Of a stretch of DNA of 64,000 nucleotides, positions 60,563-64,000 are shown in pieces; the first letter of the stretch is position 1; each line of letters opens with the position of its first letter. The notes beneath the pieces were generated by a model. That model was not told the DNA's origin. It worked only from the letters and a program-made list of their open reading frames with translations, and searched no databases. The stretch comes from an uncultured Flavobacteriales bacterium (GTDB taxonomy: Bacteria > Bacteroidota > Bacteroidia > Flavobacteriales > Crocinitomicaceae). Made by a program: the position numbers and the translations under genes. Location: contig CAMLRS010000002.1 of assembly GCA_946482515.1 (NCBI GenBank), positions 124,001 to 188,000 of the forward strand, in the 5' to 3' direction.

Positions 60563-63500
60563 TTGAAAACAATACTTACTACCATAGTACTGCTGATCGC
60601 CTTCAGCAATTTCGCGCAAGACTGGCTAACCGGCTCTTCAGGGAACTTCGTGAGTGAAGCTCTGGATGTAACTGTCGACGCGAACGGCAACTCCTACGTC
60701 ACCGGCTATTTCTCGGGCGAAATGTATTTCAACGATTCCACCGTGCAGGCCGTCAGTGGCTACAGCGATATTTTCGTGGCGAAATTCAGTCCGACGGGTG
60801 CACTCATCTGGCTCAATCAATACGGCGGTGTGCAGGCCGATCGCGGTCACAAGGTCGCAACCGACGTCACCGGTAATTGCTACGTCACGGGTTATTTCGC
60901 CGGTTCCATGACGATGGGCAGCACAACGCTCAACGCTTCGGGAAGCTCGCGCGATATCTTCCTGGCGAAGATCAGTCCCACCGGACAAGTGATCTGGGCC
61001 CGCAGCGACGGCGGCTCTCTTTCTGACACGCCGCTCGGCCTGGCAGTCGATACACAAGGCAATGCGATTATCACCGGACAATTCGAAGGAACCAGCTCGA
61101 TCGCCGGCGTATCATTGACGTCACAAATCAACCCGTCAAGCGGCGCGCCAAGCATGGATATCTTCATTGCTAAATATACCGCTGCCGGAGCGAACGGATG
61201 GGCTAAAAAAGGAAACTCGAAGCAGGACGATACAGGAATCTCCGTAACTACCGATATAGCCAACCGCATTTATGTTACGGGCCAGTTTCCCGATACGCTC
61301 AGCTTTCTCGGCCAGACCTACAATAACCAGGTCAACAATGCCGGTTATGTGGCAAAGCTGGACGCCAACGGAGACCTAATGTGGTTCCGGAAGCTGGGTG
61401 CAGCGCAAACATACGCCAGTTCCGTTAAATTGAACAGCACCGGCGAGGTCTATACCACGGGGAATTTCCTGGGCACGATGATCATCGTCGACAACAACGG
61501 TACCTTCCAGCTCACGAATCCGTACATCAAGAAGATTTTTCTCATCAAGCTCAATCCCACCAATGGAAATTATATCTGGGGAACAGCCCAGGGTTCCGAT
61601 TCTGATGTGAGCGCCCGCGGCCTGACGATCGATCCGGCACAGAATATATATGTAGGTGGTGATTTCCGCTGCAACTTCGATCAGTACCGCGATTCCACCG
61701 ATACCGGTTTATGGAACACGGTTGGTTTCCGCGACGTTTTCGTGAGTAAATTCTCGCCGGACGGGCAGATGATCTGGAACAAACATTCGGGCGGCAAGAA
61801 AGAAGACCTGTGCTACGCACTTGCCAATGGCGGCAACGACAAGCCGATCTTCGCCGGAAGCTTTGAAAACGATTTTCACATCCCGACGAATGTCTACAAC
61901 CTCACCAACGTGTCGGCCAGTCCGAATAACGTCGTTTTCAACGGCGGACCGGGATCTGCTGTTCCGTTCCTGTTTTACCGCATGGTGGGCGATTTATCGA
62001 AGAACGTTTTCGTAGGGAAAGTCAACGATATCACCAACCCATTGTATTACTATTACATTCCTCCGGGCGGCCAGGGCGGGGTTCCAAGCGATTACATCGA
62101 GCCCGAATTGTATCCGCAACAGGATACGGTTGAATTCTGTGTTTCGCGCTACCTGATGTTCCAGCTGAATGCCGATGTGGTGGTTGGACCGGATTACAAT
62201 TTTGCCTGGAGCAACGATAACCTCGATCCCGATCCTTATTTATATGTCGCGCATCAGAACGAAGAAGTAACGGTTACGCTCACCTCCATCGACGGCTGTT
62301 ATTCGTTTGCCGATACGATTTATACGATCGCGCATCCAAGCCCGACATTGCCGCTCATGACCGACGATCACGATTTCAACGATCAGTCGCCGCCGTCCTA
62401 TGAGAACATCCGCTTGTGTCGTCCGGATACTGCCATCGTTCATTTCGACAACCTGTGCAGCGGCTGTACCTTGCAGATCAATTACTACAACGTGCCGTTC
62501 CACACCGGGACCGATCCGTTTGAAGTGTTCGAAGACGGCGATTACAACATAGTTGTCACCAACGAATTCGGCTGTACGTCGCAAACGGTTTTCGCCGTGA
62601 TCAACGACAGTATCATTCCTTATGACAGCATCAATCCCATCATCGTGATGCTCGACGACGAGGATTTCAACGACACGCTCACCATTTGCGAGGGCGAGAC
62701 CGTTCAGTACATCGTGATCGATTCGCTCACCAATCCGTTTCCGTACCTGCTCGAAATCTATTCCGAGCCGTTCATTTACGAAACGTTTACATCGCCCAAT
62801 ACCAATCCGAACATGAACAGTGGTCCGCATTCCTGCACCATTGTTCCGGACGAAACCGGCTGGTATACGATTACCTACATCGCACATCTCGGTTACGATA
62901 ACGCCTGTGGTCTCGACACGGTGCAGTACCAGGTCACCGATTCCTTTTATATCATCGTCAATCCGGCACCGAATACGACCATCAATCTCGTTTCCGATGC
63001 ACCGTTGTGCGAAGGCGATTCGGGCTACATCACCATTTCACCGGTGATCCCGGGCGGCGACTGGACAGGCCCGAATATCATCTGGGAAAGCGCCGATCAC
63101 GATTCTATTCTCGTTTCCGATGTGGGCTACTATTCCTACTCAGGCGAAGTAACAGAAGGCGGTTGTTCGGCTGACTTCTCGGCAGGCAATTTCGTTACCT
63201 ACAAGATTCCACCTATTATCGAAATGTTCCCCGACGACGGTCTGATCTGTCCGAATGCGACCATTACGCTATCAGTCTCGCAGCCCGGCAACTACAACTG
63301 GATCGGTCCCGACGGAAGCGTGGTAGGAAACGGACAAACGCTGGAGGTGGATGAAGGCGGTCTTTATTCGTGTGAATTCACCGATGTGGACGGCTGTCTG
63401 CTCTTCCCTGAACAAGTACTGATTACCGAATACATTACGCCTTTCCTCGATTTCTCACCGCTCAATGTATTGTGTGGAAACGGCTCCGTAGAGCTGATTC

Positions 63501-64000
63501 CGGTTTACAACGGCGTGGCCCAGGTTACCTGGCTGCCACCAATCAGCGCAACGACGAACACCGTGAACGTGAGCTCGCCGGGAACTTATTACGTTGAAAT
63601 TACCCAGTGCGGAACAACGACACTCGACAGCGTTACCGTTTACGAAGGCGCCTTTACGCCTACACTCGACGCCAGCGATATGCTTGTCTGTGTAAACGGC
63701 GAAGTGACGCTCTCCACAGAGCCGGGCATGCAATCCTACGAATGGAATGACGGTGAATTCGGCGGCAACACCTATACCGTCACCGCTCCGGGCGATTATT
63801 CCGTAACAGTGATCAACCAGCTGGGCTGTATCGAAACCGTGGACATCACCATTGGTCAGCATCCGGTGCCGCAAACGCCAAACTTCCCGGACATGACCGC
63901 TTGCCAGGGCGATAACATTGTGCTGACAGACAACTCAGGGTTGGCGACCGGATGGTACTCCGATACAACACAGGCAGCTGAATTCAACGGCTCTACCTGG
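60563..64000 (+). CDS. Large secreted SBBP-repeat protein, 3' truncated by window
   Basis: The frame is open to the right edge, with 1146 codons visible. I chose the TTG at 60563: it begins a good signal peptide (KTILTTIVLLIAFSNFAQ) and there is a stop upstream, at 60545, with no ATG between. Repeated beta-propeller (SBBP) units follow to about residue 450, with NGNSYVTGYFSG, DIFVAKFSPTG and similar. PKD/Ig-like segments come next, with CRPDTAIVHF-type spacing. A type IX sorting domain is expected beyond the window. It is a cell-surface protein of unknown role. Confidence 0.85.
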   Translation, partial: MKTILTTIVLLIAFSNFAQDWLTGSSGNFVSEALDVTVDANGNSYVTGYFSGEMYFNDSTVQAVSGYSDIFVAKFSPTGALIWLNQYGGVQADRGHKVATDVTGNCYVTGYFAGSMTMGSTTLNASGSSRDIFLAKISPTGQVIWARSDGGSLSDTPLGLAVDTQGNAIITGQFEGTSSIAGVSLTSQINPSSGAPSMDIFIAKYTAAGANGWAKKGNSKQDDTGISVTTDIANRIYVTGQFPDTLSFLGQTYNNQVNNAGYVAKLDANGDLMWFRKLGAAQTYASSVKLNSTGEVYTTGNFLGTMIIVDNNGTFQLTNPYIKKIFLIKLNPTNGNYIWGTAQGSDSDVSARGLTIDPAQNIYVGGDFRCNFDQYRDSTDTGLWNTVGFRDVFVSKFSPDGQMIWNKHSGGKKEDLCYALANGGNDKPIFAGSFENDFHIPTNVYNLTNVSASPNNVVFNGGPGSAVPFLFYRMVGDLSKNVFVGKVNDITNPLYYYYIPPGGQGGVPSDYIEPELYPQQDTVEFCVSRYLMFQLNADVVVGPDYNFAWSNDNLDPDPYLYVAHQNEEVTVTLTSIDGCYSFADTIYTIAHPSPTLPLMTDDHDFNDQSPPSYENIRLCRPDTAIVHFDNLCSGCTLQINYYNVPFHTGTDPFEVFEDGDYNIVVTNEFGCTSQTVFAVINDSIIPYDSINPIIVMLDDEDFNDTLTICEGETVQYIVIDSLTNPFPYLLEIYSEPFIYETFTSPNTNPNMNSGPHSCTIVPDETGWYTITYIAHLGYDNACGLDTVQYQVTDSFYIIVNPAPNTTINLVSDAPLCEGDSGYITISPVIPGGDWTGPNIIWESADHDSILVSDVGYYSYSGEVTEGGCSADFSAGNFVTYKIPPIIEMFPDDGLICPNATITLSVSQPGNYNWIGPDGSVVGNGQTLEVDEGGLYSCEFTDVDGCLLFPEQVLITEYITPFLDFSPLNVLCGNGSVELIPVYNGVAQVTWLPPISATTNTVNVSSPGTYYVEITQCGTTTLDSVTVYEGAFTPTLDASDMLVCVNGEVTLSTEPGMQSYEWNDGEFGGNTYTVTAPGDYSVTVINQLGCIETVDITIGQHPVPQTPNFPDMTACQGDNIVLTDNSGLATGWYSDTTQAAEFNGSTW

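Overview
The window looks like chromosome of a Bacteroidota bacterium, most likely of the Flavobacteriales (a Crocinitomicaceae/Fluviicola-like organism is a guess). The reasons are several proteins with type IX secretion sorting domains, a gliding-motility-type C-terminal domain, a TATCTTTG-type promoter in front of lysA, and intergenic palindromes and 'ctttgctcctttgtgg' repeats typical of this phylum. No rRNA, tRNA or CRISPR array was seen.

Layout. (1) 1-4797 is host: the end of an RND efflux permease, a MuiA-like DUF4139 protein, and lysA. (2) 5.05-42.4 kb is a large insertion that starts with a tyrosine recombinase at 5264 and may end at a 17-base direct repeat near 42351. Its core, 5.3-29.9 kb, reads as a temperate virus that has no tail genes. 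A long minus-strand run of small genes (17787 down to 7032) encodes about a dozen single-span membrane proteins, a GH108 muramidase, a DUF2272 hydrolase, a zinc protease, a patatin phospholipase, and a beta-rich 232-residue protein that is the best capsid candidate. Next come an XRE/ImmA-type regulator, a virus-borne DnaE polymerase with a DinB polymerase, a divergent SRAP (HMCES/YedK) gene, and a plus-strand run ending in a FtsK/HerA-type (A32-like) packaging ATPase. Terminase, portal, tape-measure, relaxase and conjugation genes are all absent. I read this as an integrated, tailless, internal-membrane phage of the double-jelly-roll lineage. (3) 29.9-42 kb is accessory: a three-gene cassette resembling a defence or toxin module, an outer-membrane barrel protein, a Skp-like chaperone, a 1258-residue fibre with collagen-like and tandem S74-type domains plus a type IX sorting tail, a CHU_C-type surface protein, and two membrane-tethered regulators (LuxR and LytTR types). 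Whether all of this belongs to the phage is open. (4) 42.6-64 kb is host: a winged-helix regulator, a VOC protein, secreted proteins, an amino-acid permease, a lytic transglycosylase, YidD, a regulator-CreD cluster, an AraC/receiver/hybrid-PAS kinase cluster, stress-type small membrane proteins, and a very large secreted SBBP-repeat protein that runs off the right edge.

How the parts fit. The integrase and the small helix-turn-helix protein beside it would control integration and excision. The XRE/ImmA protein, with two matching operator-like palindromes, would hold lysogeny. DnaE, DinB and SRAP would handle genome copying or damage. The left-facing operon would build and release virions, and the ATPase would fill them.
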